From Oreohelix idahoensis (Eukaryota; Mollusca; Gastropoda; Stylommatophora; Oreohelicidae), in contig JAMPIV010006374.1 of NCBI GenBank assembly GCA_024509875.1, positions 646,796 to 710,795 of the forward strand: a DNA stretch of 64,000 nucleotides, read 5' to 3'. A program made the translations under genes and the position numbers. The notes under the pieces are model-generated. The model was not told where the DNA came from. It worked only from the letters and a program-made list of their open reading frames with translations, and did not search any database. Position 1 is the stretch's first letter. Each line of letters opens with the position of its first letter. Shown here one piece after another: positions 30,825 to 41,476 of this stretch.

Positions 30825-32322
30825 TGTTACGTGCAGTCTTTGATATCTTACAATATTATACATTGGTATTCTTGTTATCTTCGCAAATATTTTGAAAGCA
30901 AAATAGTGCTTAAGGGAAAGTCATTATTGAGTTACTTCCCTTGAAAGTTGTGTCGGCTCTTTCGATCAAACTCCGCGGATAAATCCATTTTACTGCGATT
31001 TATTCGTTGTTTGGGTAATAATAGATTGTTCTTGCTTCAGAATATCTATGGCCTGAATTTATGTGTATTGTTTGTCTGAGTAGGACGAGTCTGTCTTATA
31101 TCTGTATATCTTTACATATCTAAGTCGAACTATATGTTCTGTTGTCTCTAGAGAGGTCGAAGGCTATTCGGCGGATGTGTCGCTAGAGTGTGGTGTGATT
31201 TGGCTTCGTCCTGATAGGGACTGTGTTTCCATGTCGGCCTGTCGCCGGGGAAAAAGTGATCTCAGTATTTGTGGGGAAAGTGATAGTCGTCTAGACCTAT
31301 CGTGTATGCTTTACCCCAGTGTTTATTCGTATTGCCAAGGAATGGCAGTTTCATATTTCTTATACCAAGGTAATCCAAGATACTTTTATGAACTCTCGTA
31401 CGAAGCCACCATTTTCGATAAGAGAATATATTTGACTCGATGAAAACGACTTCGATTCCTAGCAGCACTATATTCTGTAGAATGCAGTCAATTGTTCATG
31501 ATCAAATCTACAGAGCAATGAAATGTTTTATGAATGACTAACTTTAGGACAGATTCATTATCTGTATCCAAACGTGAGTGACAGCTCACGAGTGAAGCCA
31601 TCTTGGAACCAAAACATGTAGTGACTTTCAAGAAGAGAAAAGGGATGCCCGTATTATCGCTTGATCAGTCCAGAGATCACTGCTACACATGAGAACCCAT
31701 TGCTAGCGGTTCAATATTATTATATGGAAAAATATGTGCTGAACATTATGTTGAAGAATCGTCGCTAGACGAGATTAGGTTTAGAAGCCATCTGAAATAT
31801 TGTTTATAAGCTGACGTGCTCAGTCAGTGAAGTCAGATGATATATATGTATGGGCGATACTGAGTGCTTGGCTACTGACAGTCCATTATAAACTTATTCT
31901 ACATGAGTGCCCATGTAACACTGCAAGACCATTTATCCACTGTACTATGATGTATTATGGCAACCTGTGATTTGTCACTATCTGTGCTGTCGAGTGTGTA
32001 CGTCCAATTAAACTTTAGAAAAGGTACACAGTCGTTGGTGTCGATGACTTCCAGCCATACATGAGTGTGAGAAAAGAACATTTTTTGTCAACACCACGAA
32101 CCTTTATCATCATTCGCACATTATACACTCAATCCATGTCTACACACCACTGCGTAGGTCAAGTTGACATTCCATACACTACAGTGGAGCAAACAACACC
32201 ATAGAGATCTTATCAACTGATGATGATGATGTCTGCTTCCATCCACTTATATTTATCCTTTTGGTGGATATCATTAACGGGAATAAAAATCCAACGTTAT
32301 TCAACTTTATCAAACCTTATCA
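30825..32322 (+). repeat. 3' LTR of gypsy copy 1
   Basis: 1498 bp, differing from the 5' LTR at only three positions that I noticed (for example 'aactatatg' versus 'aactagatg', 'tataaactt' versus 'tatacactt'). It contains the same 96-bp U5 insertion. The sequence right of 32322 is HERO LINE, not gypsy leader, which fixes the LTR end. Confidence 0.92.
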
Positions 32323-35105
32323 AGCACGTGTTCAAGTGTCTGCCTCCCCTGGCACAGGGGGCACGGCTCATCATCCGACTTTCCCCATTTCACAAGGTTG
32401 GTGGGCGACGGCAGCAGGTCATACATTGATCTAACCACGAAGCTGAGCCTAAGAGGTGCCATATGCCATATATCATTCCATGTCAAGGACCTTTGCAGGG
32501 CTCCTTCCCATGTGGTCCATTGGCCTTGTTGGACCTGCTGCACTGCTTTTTGCAACCTCTTATCATTCTCAGCTCCTCGTATCTCCTGAACTACCATGTC
32601 TCTGCGCTCCCTGCTTGATGCCTTGGACCACCAGCGGATGTCACCATGCCCAAATCCCCGTCTATTCGTTTGTGTGTATCCGATTACCTCTCTCAGTTTG
32701 AGTGACTCTTCAGCAGCATCAACAGCTTCTTCCACTCTCCACTTCCTTCCCGTTTTCAGTGTGGGCTGAATGGACTTAACCACGTCATCAGCTGACTCGC
32801 GTAGCATCATTGCAAGCCTTGCTTTTCCAACTTTGTATTCTTCAACAACTGACTTGAAGGGAAGCAGAAGTTTTGACTTTTTGCAGTACAGTGCTACATC
32901 TGACAGACCTGGTGGTACCCCTAGCCTATTTCTCATGAACTTGTTGACTTCTGCTCTATAGCTTCCACTTTACTTGTGCTTATTTCATATATAAGCAGTG
33001 GCCACAGCAACTTCGGTATCAACATGAACTGGAGGCACCACAGTTTGAACTTTCCCAGGAGTCTGCTTTGGTCTATGATCTGTAGTCCTCTGTCTGCCAT
33101 TTCTATTGTCTGTTGCACTGCCTTCGAGTCTTTTAAAGAGGCATCGTACACCCTGCCAAGACTTTTAACAGGTTCCTCAATGACAGTAGGGATTCTTTGG
33201 CTAGAAACCGTGAATATGACCTCTGCTATCTTCCCTTTCCTGACTGATAGGCTTCTCGACTTCTTGGGTTTGAAGCTCATTCTGCACCAGCTGACTAGTT
33301 CATCCAGGCGTGCTAACATCCTCCGGGCCTGATGTTCATCTGATGTCAGAATTGTTGTGTCATCCATGAATGCTTTGAGCGGTGGCATGTGACACATTCC
33401 ACCGAGCTTTGGGCCTATAGCCATTCCTTCAGCCGCACTGAGGATTACCTGCATAGCCATGACGAATAGTATCGGAGAGATGGTACAACTTCAAGGCCAA
33501 TCCACTTCGTTGTGTACTCTCTGGTTGAAAATCTGACAGAAAACCCTGCGAAATACAGCTTCAGCATTGCTGCAATCTCTTGTGGAACATGATACATTTC
33601 TAAGGCATGCCACAACATCTGGTGTGGAACGGATCCATAAGCATTCGCTAGATCCAACCAGATTACATGGAGGTTTGTTCTGTCAGACTTTGCCTTTTGG
33701 ATTGCTTCCCAGATCATTGCGGCATGCTCCAGACATCCTGGTGTACCTGGGATACCTCCTTTCTGAATGGTAGTGTCAATGTACCCATTTGCCAGGAGGT
33801 ATGTAGTGAGTCTTTTCGCCATTACTGAGAAGAATATCTTCCCTTCCACATTGAGTAGTGAGATTGGCCTGAACTGACTGATGTCTGTGGAATTTTGTTC
33901 CTTTGGGATGTAGACTCTGTTTGCCTTTCTCCATTCCTTGCTTACGAGTTGGGTTTTCCACGCATTCTTCAGTAAACGGAGCAGTCGTTTGAGAACCTCA
34001 GGGCATCTTTTATACACCACATATGGAACACCATTAGGACCTGGAGCTGACTTGCACCGAGCTTTCTGGACAATGCTTTCTACCTCTTGCACTGTTGGGG
34101 GCTTAGTGTTAAATTCAGCTCCTGGCTTCCCCGGCCATTTAAGGCCTACCATGCTGCTGAGCGGCTCATCTTTGCGACCATCTGAATATGTCCTTCTAAG
34201 GTGTTCTTCCAGGTCTTCTTTCCTGATGTTTAGCGTACCCGACCGTGGCTGCTAAACAGTTCTTTGGCAAACTTGAAGGGCTCCCTGAAGAATCTTTCCC
34301 TATCCCTTCGAGTCTTCCTTCTCTTCCTGCACAACCTTTCTGCTCTACAAAGGGCCTTATGTTGGCCTTTCAGGTGCTCCCAAACCTGTCGTAACCCTTC
34401 CTTCTCTGTGGCAACTGCGTTCTTGAACAGTTTTCGGGCATGCTTCTTCTGTTTCCTGATTTCATCTATTTTAATTTGTCTTCTAGTTTTCCGTGGTGGG
34501 TTACTTTCTCTTGCCTCCCTCACACCGAACTCTTTGCAACAGTGCAGATATACTATGTCGCCGAAGATTTCCAGCTTCTTCTCCAACGTTAACTGCTTCA
34601 GGTTGTTATCCAACTCTTTTGCCAAGGCTTCGTCCAGCTGTTCCCAAAGCCCTTTTGCACTGGCAGGTGGAAACTTGATTGCATCTCTCTTCCCGTCCAA
34701 GAAGTGTGTGAGATCATCATCTGGCAGATCAACTTGAATGTACTCAGCACTGTGGATTGACTCCTGGCTGCATTCTTCTAACGTCTTATCTGTCGAGACA
34801 GAGCGCTGTTGATCTCCCCCTTATGACCTCCCACACCCCTTTTTCGTTCTGTGGATTTTCATTCCTCTCTGAGTAGAGAATTCCCTACCACAGACACATG
34901 GAAGTTCCAGCCGTTGTTCAGAGCTCGAAGTCCATGTAACGGGTCTGGTCGATTCCATTGAGGCGCCTGTGGATTCATCATCCTCCCCCCCCTTTCGGTG
35001 AATCCTGGGGGCATCTATCATTTTTGGTCCTGTAGCATTTGAATACAGCTTACGGGGTGCTAACCCGGTCAGCCGGTTTCTAGTCTTTCCCAGTGTCATC
35101 TGTCT
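32323..35105 (-). pseudogene. HERO-type LINE 1, 5' part: zinc finger, RT
   Basis: Minus strand. 35099-34821: 'CVCGREFSTQRGMKIHRTKKGC', a C-x-C..H..C finger near the N-terminus. 34700-34230: basic linker rich in KRR. 34152-33445: RT start, 'ARCKSAPGPNGVPYVVYKRC', 'RPISLLNVEGKIFFSVMAKR', 'HVIWLDLANAYGSVPHQML'. 33460-32933: 'KAFMDDTTILT' (catalytic FMDD) and 'MSFKPKKSRSL'. 32936-32323: C-terminal region ending 'CPLCQGRQTLEHVL', the first part of a Cys-His knuckle, where gypsy copy 1 is inserted. The remainder with the endonuclease is at 22811-21990. At least four frameshifts or stops. The element family inserts by target-primed reverse transcription; this copy is dead. Confidence 0.9.
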
Positions 35106-35461
35106 TTCCAGAAGTCAATCGGTCTTTTCCCTGATCGTCACTGGTTTGACCATGCAACTATGATAGGAAACTCTTTACAGAGCGATACAACAGGAAGCAA
35201 TCTGATCATCAGAAGTAGTCCCCCCATCCGACAAGTGTTTCGGCCCAATTACTCCTTTACACTCTAAGGGGGGTGGGCCCACTTGGGTCATGACTCCCAA
35301 GCGTCTCAGCTTCCTGTTGTCTTGTATCAAAAATGAACCCATTTCACTTATGGTAGCAACTTTTAAATCCACAACGCCAGCCGTGGAGGCAATTGTGAAA
35401 GTAACAAAGAGAAGACAAATTATTCCGTTCGTTCCGTCGCCCTTCACAACTAAGGACACAC
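35106..35461. other. LINE junction region with Helitron-like repeat (35157-35250)
   Basis: Between HERO 1's coding start and the 3' end of HERO 2. 35157-35250 is the reverse complement of 10842-10925 in the Helitron 5' region ('gaaactctttacagagcgat' and 'catccgacaagtgtttcggc'). The rest (35251-35461) has a short G run and no recognised coding sequence. A 122-residue minus-strand frame here is probably chance. Confidence 0.6.
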
Positions 35462-36127
35462 ACTGAGACATTAGCGCACAGCCGATGAGCTGCGCGCCGC
35501 AAGCCACTGAAATTCTGTACCTGACACTCCCTATAGTATACATCGCCTGTTGCCCCAGAGTCGCAGCTTTTTCACTAGTACACCAAAAAAACTCAGCGTT
35601 GTGGACTTAGAAAAATTTTGGTGTTTTCTGTACCGCAGCGTTTACTGTCACGATGTCCATCGCCCATTGCGGTTGTTCCACAGCCAGCCTGATGCCTTTT
35701 CGGCAGTTTCACTAAGCCTCTTCAGTGCCCTTGTTCTAGACTGTCCCTTCAGCCCCAACAGTTTCAATAAATCATACACTGATGCAGCCACAAGCCCTCT
35801 TGCGCCCACTTCAACCGCCATGACCCTTGCACTGAATCCATCGTGTCTCAGATCCGCGGCCAGATCGCTATACTTGGCCGCTTTGAATGAATGTTGCTCA
35901 TCTAATCTGGATTCAAATGGCACGGTCAGTTCAATCAGTATGACCTGAAGCGTTGCTGCAGAATGAAGCACTATATCCGGCCGTCTCCGTGATTTTCTGA
36001 TACACTCTGGATATGCCCCCCGTCCAGGTAGGTCTACCACCATCTCCCAGTCGTTTGCACAGTCAAGAAGAGATGGTAAACTGCTACCAGGTTTACTCGG
36101 TTTGGGGTGTGCTGACTTTCCTGCCCT
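35462..36127 (-). pseudogene. HERO-type LINE 2, 3' end
   Basis: Almost identical to 21990-22670. The minus strand encodes 'AGKSAHPKPSKPGSSLPSLL', the endonuclease core 'RRPDIVLHSAATLQVILIEL' and 'TVPFE', and the end 'NRNGRWTS'. It is cut at 36127 by a plus-strand LINE. It lies directly upstream (on the minus strand) of HERO 1 in the same orientation, so the two are tandem. Confidence 0.9.
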
Positions 36128-37298
36128 TGATAGACTGTGTAAAGGAATGTTGTGTAAACCCGTGGCTAACAAGGTGGATAGCGGCTGCCTTAACTGAGAG
36201 AGCAGTTGCATTTCGCTTGGGAACATGGACATCAGAACCAATGCACATTTGCCCAGGATTACCCCAAGGTTCTCCATTATCACCGGTGCTGTTTAACATC
36301 TATACAGCAAAAATAGCTGCAATCCAACCAACAGGTTTGGGTCGAACATTAACTTTTGCAGATGACTTGCTCATTTACAGGACTAGTTCAGATAGAAATG
36401 AAATGGTTGAAAGCATACATGGGACACTTCAAGCAGTTTCTAAATGGTGCAACGAAACTAGCTTCAAGGTCAATCCCAACAAAGCATGTGTGCTTTGGTG
36501 CTCCTTGAATAGCTCCATATTGAAAGCAGATCTTCCAGACATTACTCTTAGTGGACAGAAAATTGAAAGGCCAAACAAGTTTAAATACCTTGGAGTAACA
36601 TTCGAATGTGGGCTATCATATAAGCACCATGTTGATCACATCATACAGAAGTGCAAGAGAGGTCTGGCAGCCCTAAAAACAATGGCTGCGGCGCACCTGG
36701 AGCAGAGACTACTGTTTCTCCTGTATCATCAGCTGGTCTTGTCTGTAATCGAGTATGGCCTGGGAATACTCACGCTGTCAATATCACAATGTGAACGACT
36801 GGAACACATTCAAAATGAAGGGATGCGTATTGTATTGGGCTGTACGCGAGATACCCCTATTGTGATGATGCGGCACATGCTTGGATTGCTGTCAATTAGA
36901 TCCAGATATACGATGGTCCAAGTAAAAGCGTAAATGCGTGTAACCACAGACAAAAGGCATCCCCTGCATGGGAACATAGCTGACATCAAATGAGCGAGAA
37001 TAAAGAGGGGGATGTCATGGATGGCGCAGGCAGAGGAGACTATTAGACAGGTGACCCCAGTTGAAAATATATTCAAGGGAGAAGAGTTGAGTAAGTCAGA
37101 TGAGAGCTGGATGAACTACCAGCAAGTCATCATCAGCCTTGGTAGAGAATGCAGAACTTGGGCCAATGGGAGAACAGAGCTGGAAGTTGATCAGCTTATA
37201 AATGATCATGCTGGGGATGATGATGCCATTGTGTACACTGATGGGTCTGTAATCTATGGTAATAATTCAGGGTGGGACTTCTCTGCTAGAGTACAGGA
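36128..37298 (+). mobile_element. I/Jockey-type LINE fragment with RT and RNaseH start
   Basis: Plus strand. 36128-36933: 'GLPQGSPLSPVLFNIYTAKI', catalytic 'LTFADDLLIYRTSSD', 'FKYLGVTFECGLSYKHHVDH' and 'IEYGLGILTLSISQCERLEH'. Stops at 36931-36933 and 36991-36993, then the RNaseH opening 'DAIVYTDGSVIYGNNSGWDF'. It is broken at about 37298, where a telomere-like minisatellite begins. The endonuclease and the first half of RT are absent. A minus-strand RNaseH scrap of a related type is at 38802-39100. Confidence 0.87.
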
Positions 37299-37905
37299 CT
37301 ATCTCTATAACATAAATAACAGAACAACAAGAGACAGTAGATATTTCTGTTCCTTATAAAATAGGGTTAACCCTAACCCTAACAACAAGAGACAGTAGAT
37401 TTTTCAGTTCCTGATAAAATAGGGTTAACCCTGACCCTAATAACAAGAGACAGTTGATATTTCTGTTCCTTATAAAATAGGGTTAACCCTAACCCTAATA
37501 ACAAGAGACAGTAGATATTTCTGTTCCTTATAAAATAGGGTTAACCCTAACCATAATAACAAGAGACAGTAGATATTTCTGTTCCTTATAAAATAGGGTT
37601 AACCCTGACCCTAACAACAAGAGACAGTAGATTTTTCTGTTCCTTATAAAATAGGGTTAACCCTGATCCTAATGACAAGAGACAGTATATATTTCTGTTC
37701 CTTGTAAAATAGGGTTAACCCTAACCCTAATAACAAGAGACATTAGATATTACTGTTCCTTATAAAATAGGGTTAACCCTGACCCTAACCCTAATAACAA
37801 GAGACAGTAGACATGCTGTTCCTTATAAAATTGGGTTAACCTTGACCCTAACCCTAATAACAAGAGACAGTAGATATTTCTGTTCCTTATAAAATTGGCG
37901 CATCA
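37299..37905. repeat. 58-bp minisatellite with telomere hexamers
   Basis: About ten tandem units. The phrase 'aagagacagta' recurs at exact 58-bp steps (GAGACAG starts at 37331, 37389, 37447, 37505, 37563, 37621, 37679, 37737), then 64 and 63 bp. Each unit holds 'ATAGGGTTAACCCTAACCCTAA', that is, inverted TTAGGG/CCCTAA motifs meeting at GGGTTAACCC. The first longer unit has one extra CCCTAA. Variation is mostly in the hexamers (ccctga, ccctaa, cctgat). Confidence 0.93.
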
Positions 37906-38399
37906 GAAGTGAAGTGAAGAATTTTTTCCACAACACCATTGATTAGATCACCACACTAACAACTCGACTTCTGTTCTAGCTTTGTACTTTGAAATCTAGT
38001 ATAAGTGAAATCTCTAAAGATTCAATATCTTCTCTCCCAGTAAAGTCAAACAACAGGTTTGAGGCATCATCAAATGTGATGACACCTGTCATCAAAGCTA
38101 AGCGCACTGCTCTGTTGAATTCACTAAATACTAGAACTTTATAGATCTTCCAGACCACCAAAAGCAAAGTTCACCAAACTGCTTGACACTGTGCAAATGA
38201 GTACTGACTTCAGTTCAATGAAAACATCCAGACTGCAGCACAAACAGGCAACTCCAGACAATTGTACAACAGTAAAAAGAAAGCCTTCAGTCCCAAAAAA
38301 AGTAAGATTGGCACCACTAAAAACCAACAAAAGGGAGAAACTAACCGATAACGGTAAACTCTGAGCTGTACTTCAGAGAAAATACCATCAAACCTGCAG
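37906..38399. other. non-coding DNA, possibly LINE debris
   Basis: No frame gives a clear family signal. It precedes an RT fragment, so it may be older, unrecognisable sequence of the same element. Nothing else seen. Confidence 0.4.
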
Positions 38400-38745
38400 C
38401 CTTTGATGCTGCTTTCAAACTGCCTAACCAACGGTGGAAGAACTCAGTACAACCGCTGAATGCTTGGCAAAGCACAAGCAGCGAAGGGATTCCTCCTGAT
38501 TTTATCAAATGTCGCAAAGGCACAGTGTTCCACCCACTGCATATGGTGGTGTGTCAAAGCTTGAAAAAAGGCAATTATTCCACAAGATAAGAGATGCCTT
38601 GATTGCAACATTAAATACAAATAAAGGAGACAGAAGTGATCACAACAACTACAGAGACATATATCTACTTAGTATTATTGGAATGGCCTTTGCCAATCAT
38701 CTTACTAATCTCGGAGCCTGTACTGTATTGTCAGAGTAAAACGTG
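38400..38745 (+). pseudogene. degenerate LINE reverse transcriptase fragment
   Basis: Plus strand: 'IRDALIATLNTNKGDRSDHN' and 'NYRDIYLLSIIGMAFANHLT', the RT segment usually written 'DA.I...KNKGDRSDCNNYRGISLLSI.GK'. It stops at 38737-38739. The upstream ~100 bp contains 'GIPPDFIKC', also RT-like. A single short relic, family not fixed. Confidence 0.72.
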
Positions 38746-38801
38746 AATAAGCCCCATGTAGTTCACGGGGGTGTCTCTGGGGAGACACAGAAAGAATACG
38801 A

Positions 38802-39100
38802 CTACTGATACCTCAGACATGTCATAAGAGCCAACTGATAAGTGCTTGTACATAGGGTATCTGATCCTGTAGCTCGCTGGTTGTATACACGATGGATACA
38901 TCCTCTCATATGTCCATCTCTGCCAAATTCCAACAGTCTTAACCTTGATGATTCATCTACTGCATTGTCATTCTCTAACAGGCGATCATTAATTGTTCTC
39001 AGTATCTCTCTACTATCCATATCCAATGCAACTTCTATGGGTGCTCTTGAAGCTAGTCTGTCAGCTCTTTCATTGTCATGTACTAATCTCTCTCGCTGCC
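38802..39100 (-). pseudogene. LINE RNaseH C-terminal scrap
   Basis: Minus strand: 'HDNERADRLASRAPIEVALD' parallels the RNaseH phrase 'G.P.GNERADRLA..A', followed by 'MDSREILRTINDRLLENDNA' and 'LLEFGRDGHMRGCIHRVYNQ'. Likely the tail of the LINE family seen at 36128-37298, in opposite orientation. 5' truncated. Confidence 0.7.
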
Positions 39101-39640
39101 ATACTGAGCAGACGTGTGTGGGTCGGGTCTCACATTTATAATTTTTGACACAGGCGTTTCAAATTATATTTCAATGATTTTTATATCGGTGTATTCCTTT
39201 TTGGATTGTGAATTTTGTGAACATGACATTGTGTTGATTTAACAGATGGTATTTGAAAAATACCAGGAATTTATTAACTATTCATTTCCTTTTGGTAACT
39301 GCAAATGCCTTCTACAATGCTTTTAAAAATGACCATGTGACTCGTTACTGACCTCTGTAAAAGAAGGGAAGGTCAGCTAGTGTATTTTCTTGGCTACCAA
39401 CCCCTCGTAAACAAATAAGGTTTCCAGAGGATCAATGTATTTCACTGGCAATTAATCCCAGTGGGCATGTACACATGTCACACTTAGAGATCGGCCATGG
39501 CTCACAGGTAATAAAAGCCGCTAAGGACTAGATTATGCCCGACCACGATCAAAAATTACTCTCTAGATAAAAACAGGGCAAATTACTCTCTAGACAAAAA
39601 CAGGGCACTTCACGTTAAACTGAAGGGATGTAACAAAGAG
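39101..39640. other. non-coding DNA with a 33-bp duplication
   Basis: Near 39555-39615 the phrase 'aaattactctctagataaaa' followed by 'acagggca' occurs twice. No gene recognised. Probably the boundary of the Penelope-like element. Confidence 0.45.
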
Positions 39641-40252
39641 TTGGATTTAACCTTCAAAATAGCAAATGACGGTAAATGTGCAACTGTACTCTTCCACAAT
39701 ACATATCATTATGAGGCATTTCGCACAACGTGTACCAAACACTACCAGACTGACCATGTCGAGACGAGAGCAGATAAACAAGGTGCCTTTGTAGAAGATT
39801 TAATCACAACACCACTACTATCTGTGCACCTTTACCATACCAAAAACAAAGTGATGGCTCAAGGAACTGCCACTGTTATTGAGTCATGGCTGGAAACGGA
39901 CTTTGTCAGTTTAAATGAGTCTGCACAAAACATAATTTGTACCACAAAATTGGACTCGACAATATGTTTACCCCAGCTCGCAATAGACATCACATCATCA
40001 GCTGCCAACGTCTCATCTGCTGATAGCGAAATCCTCAACATTAACTCTAGCATACACTCTCCCACAAATACATCCACTTTGCCTCCCACAGCACGCGACT
40101 TTCCAATGAGCGACAACGTAGCAAATACTCCATTATCTCAAACTATGCTGGCCATAGAATATCCAATGTGCCCTAAAGGCACATGTTCTCACCTCTGCTC
40201 TCCAACGTGTGCTCCCCATCTCTCATCAGGAGGCCCTCAAACCTCACTATAA
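39641..40252 (+). CDS. uncharacterised frame upstream of GIY-YIG protein
   Basis: 203 codons, open. The N-terminal ~95 residues look conserved-protein-like ('TFKIANDGKCATVLFHNTYH', 'AFVEDLITTPLLSVHLYHTK', 'VMAQGTATVIESWLETDF'). The second half is Ser/Thr-rich, with a Cys cluster 'CPKGTCSHLCSPTCAPH' near the end. It overlaps the next frame by 44 nt, and a single indel would fuse the two. I cannot name the N-terminal domain. It may be part of the same retroelement or a gene piece adjacent to it. Confidence 0.6.
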   Translation: MDLTFKIANDGKCATVLFHNTYHYEAFRTTCTKHYQTDHVETRADKQGAFVEDLITTPLLSVHLYHTKNKVMAQGTATVIESWLETDFVSLNESAQNIICTTKLDSTICLPQLAIDITSSAANVSSADSEILNINSSIHSPTNTSTLPPTARDFPMSDNVANTPLSQTMLAIEYPMCPKGTCSHLCSPTCAPHLSSGGPQTSL

Positions 40253-40898
40253 ATCCACTTCGGATAGAGTCAAATTAATCTTGACCCATCACCCTCACAG
40301 TACTGCTGTCAAACAGATCCTTTTCCGCCACCTCCCTATCCTCCAAGCAGAGCCTGTGACCCAAGAAGTATTCGGTGAAGCACCTTTGGTGGAATATAGA
40401 CGCGACAAGAACTTGAAGGATCTTCTTGTTCACAGCCATCTCCCAAAGGAGAATGCCACTCACTTTGGCACACTACCCTGTGGTCGGACACGATGCAACA
40501 CGTGTAAGTATGTCATCTCAACCCAGAAGGTGTCCTTTCCTAAGGCTACGTACACCATCACTAGTAGCTTCACGTGTGAATCGCGCAATGTCATTTATAC
40601 GATCATATGTAAATGTTGCTGCAAAACCTATATTGGCCAAACAGGCAAACGACTTGGGGACAGATTCAGCCAGCACTTAAATGACATCTCTCAGCAAAAG
40701 TCCACACCAGTTGCCATACACTTCAATGGTCCTGACCACCATGGTCCCATCGACATCCAGGTCACAGCGATCCGATCCTGCTCCTCTGACACTGCCAGCC
40801 GAGAACAGCTTGAGAACCGTCTTATCTGCCGCATGGGGGTGTCTAAAACCAGCCAGTCTCAACACTTTACACACCTTTCCTCTCTTGCTCTATTTTGA
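40209..40898 (+). CDS. Penelope-like element C-terminus: linker and GIY-YIG endonuclease
   Basis: 229 codons. Residues 20-75: 'RVKLILTHHPHSTAVKQILF', 'PLVEYRRDKNLKDLLVHSHL', the thumb-linker segment after the RT of Penelope-like elements. Next is a Cys cluster 'LPCGRTRCNTCKY'. Then the GIY-YIG nuclease: 'NVIYTIICKCCCKTYIGQTG' with 'KRLGDRFSQH' (catalytic Arg) and 'SREQLENRLI' (Glu). The RT domain itself is missing upstream. After the stop at about 40896 the sequence 'gatgaaggccttgtggccgt' is the kind of 3' region common behind these elements. The nuclease domain looks complete. Confidence 0.88.
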   Translation: MLPISHQEALKPHYKSTSDRVKLILTHHPHSTAVKQILFRHLPILQAEPVTQEVFGEAPLVEYRRDKNLKDLLVHSHLPKENATHFGTLPCGRTRCNTCKYVISTQKVSFPKATYTITSSFTCESRNVIYTIICKCCCKTYIGQTGKRLGDRFSQHLNDISQQKSTPVAIHFNGPDHHGPIDIQVTAIRSCSSDTASREQLENRLICRMGVSKTSQSQHFTHLSSLALF

Positions 40899-41476
40899 CT
40901 CTTACCACTCTTATCCTATTCTTCTATTTTTTATGCCATCCTCCATAATATGGATGAATATACACTGTTTCTAATTTGTCTTGATTTTTTATTTCATATT
41001 TATTTATCTCCCACTCATTCTGTCTTCTTCTATTTCCAGTCCCCACTTTTATTACATTTGGGTAGTTTATTGTTCAGTTTCGTTTTTTAGTTTTTAGTTT
41101 CTGAGTATGTATTGTGTACATCCGGTGGCGGAAGTCACTTCCTTTTCAGCCACGCCATTACGATTTCGATGCCTTGCCTTCAGGGAAGTACCTAGGTTTT
41201 ATTTTTATATTTATTTAAGTTCTTATGTGTCCTATCTAGCCTTCACTTTCTTTCCTTTCCTGATGAAGGCCTTGTGGCCGTAACGTAGACTATTTTCTTT
41301 GTCTTTTGTCCTCGTAAGACGAATCACCTTTTTTCGATTTTTTTTTTTTTTCAAACCCATCCCTAAAGGCACTAGCACACAAACAGATGAAACATTATCA
41401 CAGGAAAATCACCCAGAAGTCACTCACATGACAAATGTGCAGTGCTTGAGGAGCTGATGCTCAAAATGGAGGACAC
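40899..41476. other. 3' region of Penelope-like element and flank of gypsy copy 2
   Basis: T-rich sequence with a run of about 15 T near 41340, then about 110 bp of unassigned DNA ending 'tcaaaatggaggacac' directly before the LTR. That 16-mer recurs inside the LTR at 41614-41629. Confidence 0.55.

Larger units (their letters stand above)
22817..32322 (+). mobile_element. Ty3/gypsy retrotransposon, Gmr1-like, copy 1
   Basis: A full-length 9.5-kb element: LTRs of 1498 bp each (22817-24314 and 30825-32322) with TG...CA ends, about 1.1 kb of leader, ORF1 (gag-protease-integrase), ORF2 (RT-RNaseH), a 0.5-kb 3' region and a purine-rich tract. I noticed only three differences between the LTRs when reading them side by side, so insertion was recent. 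It lies inside a minus-strand HERO LINE whose two halves flank it. The 5-bp flanks match poorly (3 of 5 on the minus strand, GTGCT/GTCTT). The only obvious lesion is a 2-bp insertion between RT and RNaseH. Confidence 0.95.

Noticed and set aside
35175..35543. 122-codon minus-strand frame with hydrophobic stretch
   Set aside because: Crosses the Helitron-like repeat and the HERO 3' end; composite of unrelated pieces.
37299..37905. CRISPR array
   Set aside because: Repeat units are contiguous with no unique spacers, and the surrounding genome is animal.
39360..39400. Second Helitron 3' end ('ggtcagctagtg')
   Set aside because: Ends in CTAG-T but has no GC-rich hairpin before it and no other Helitron signal nearby.
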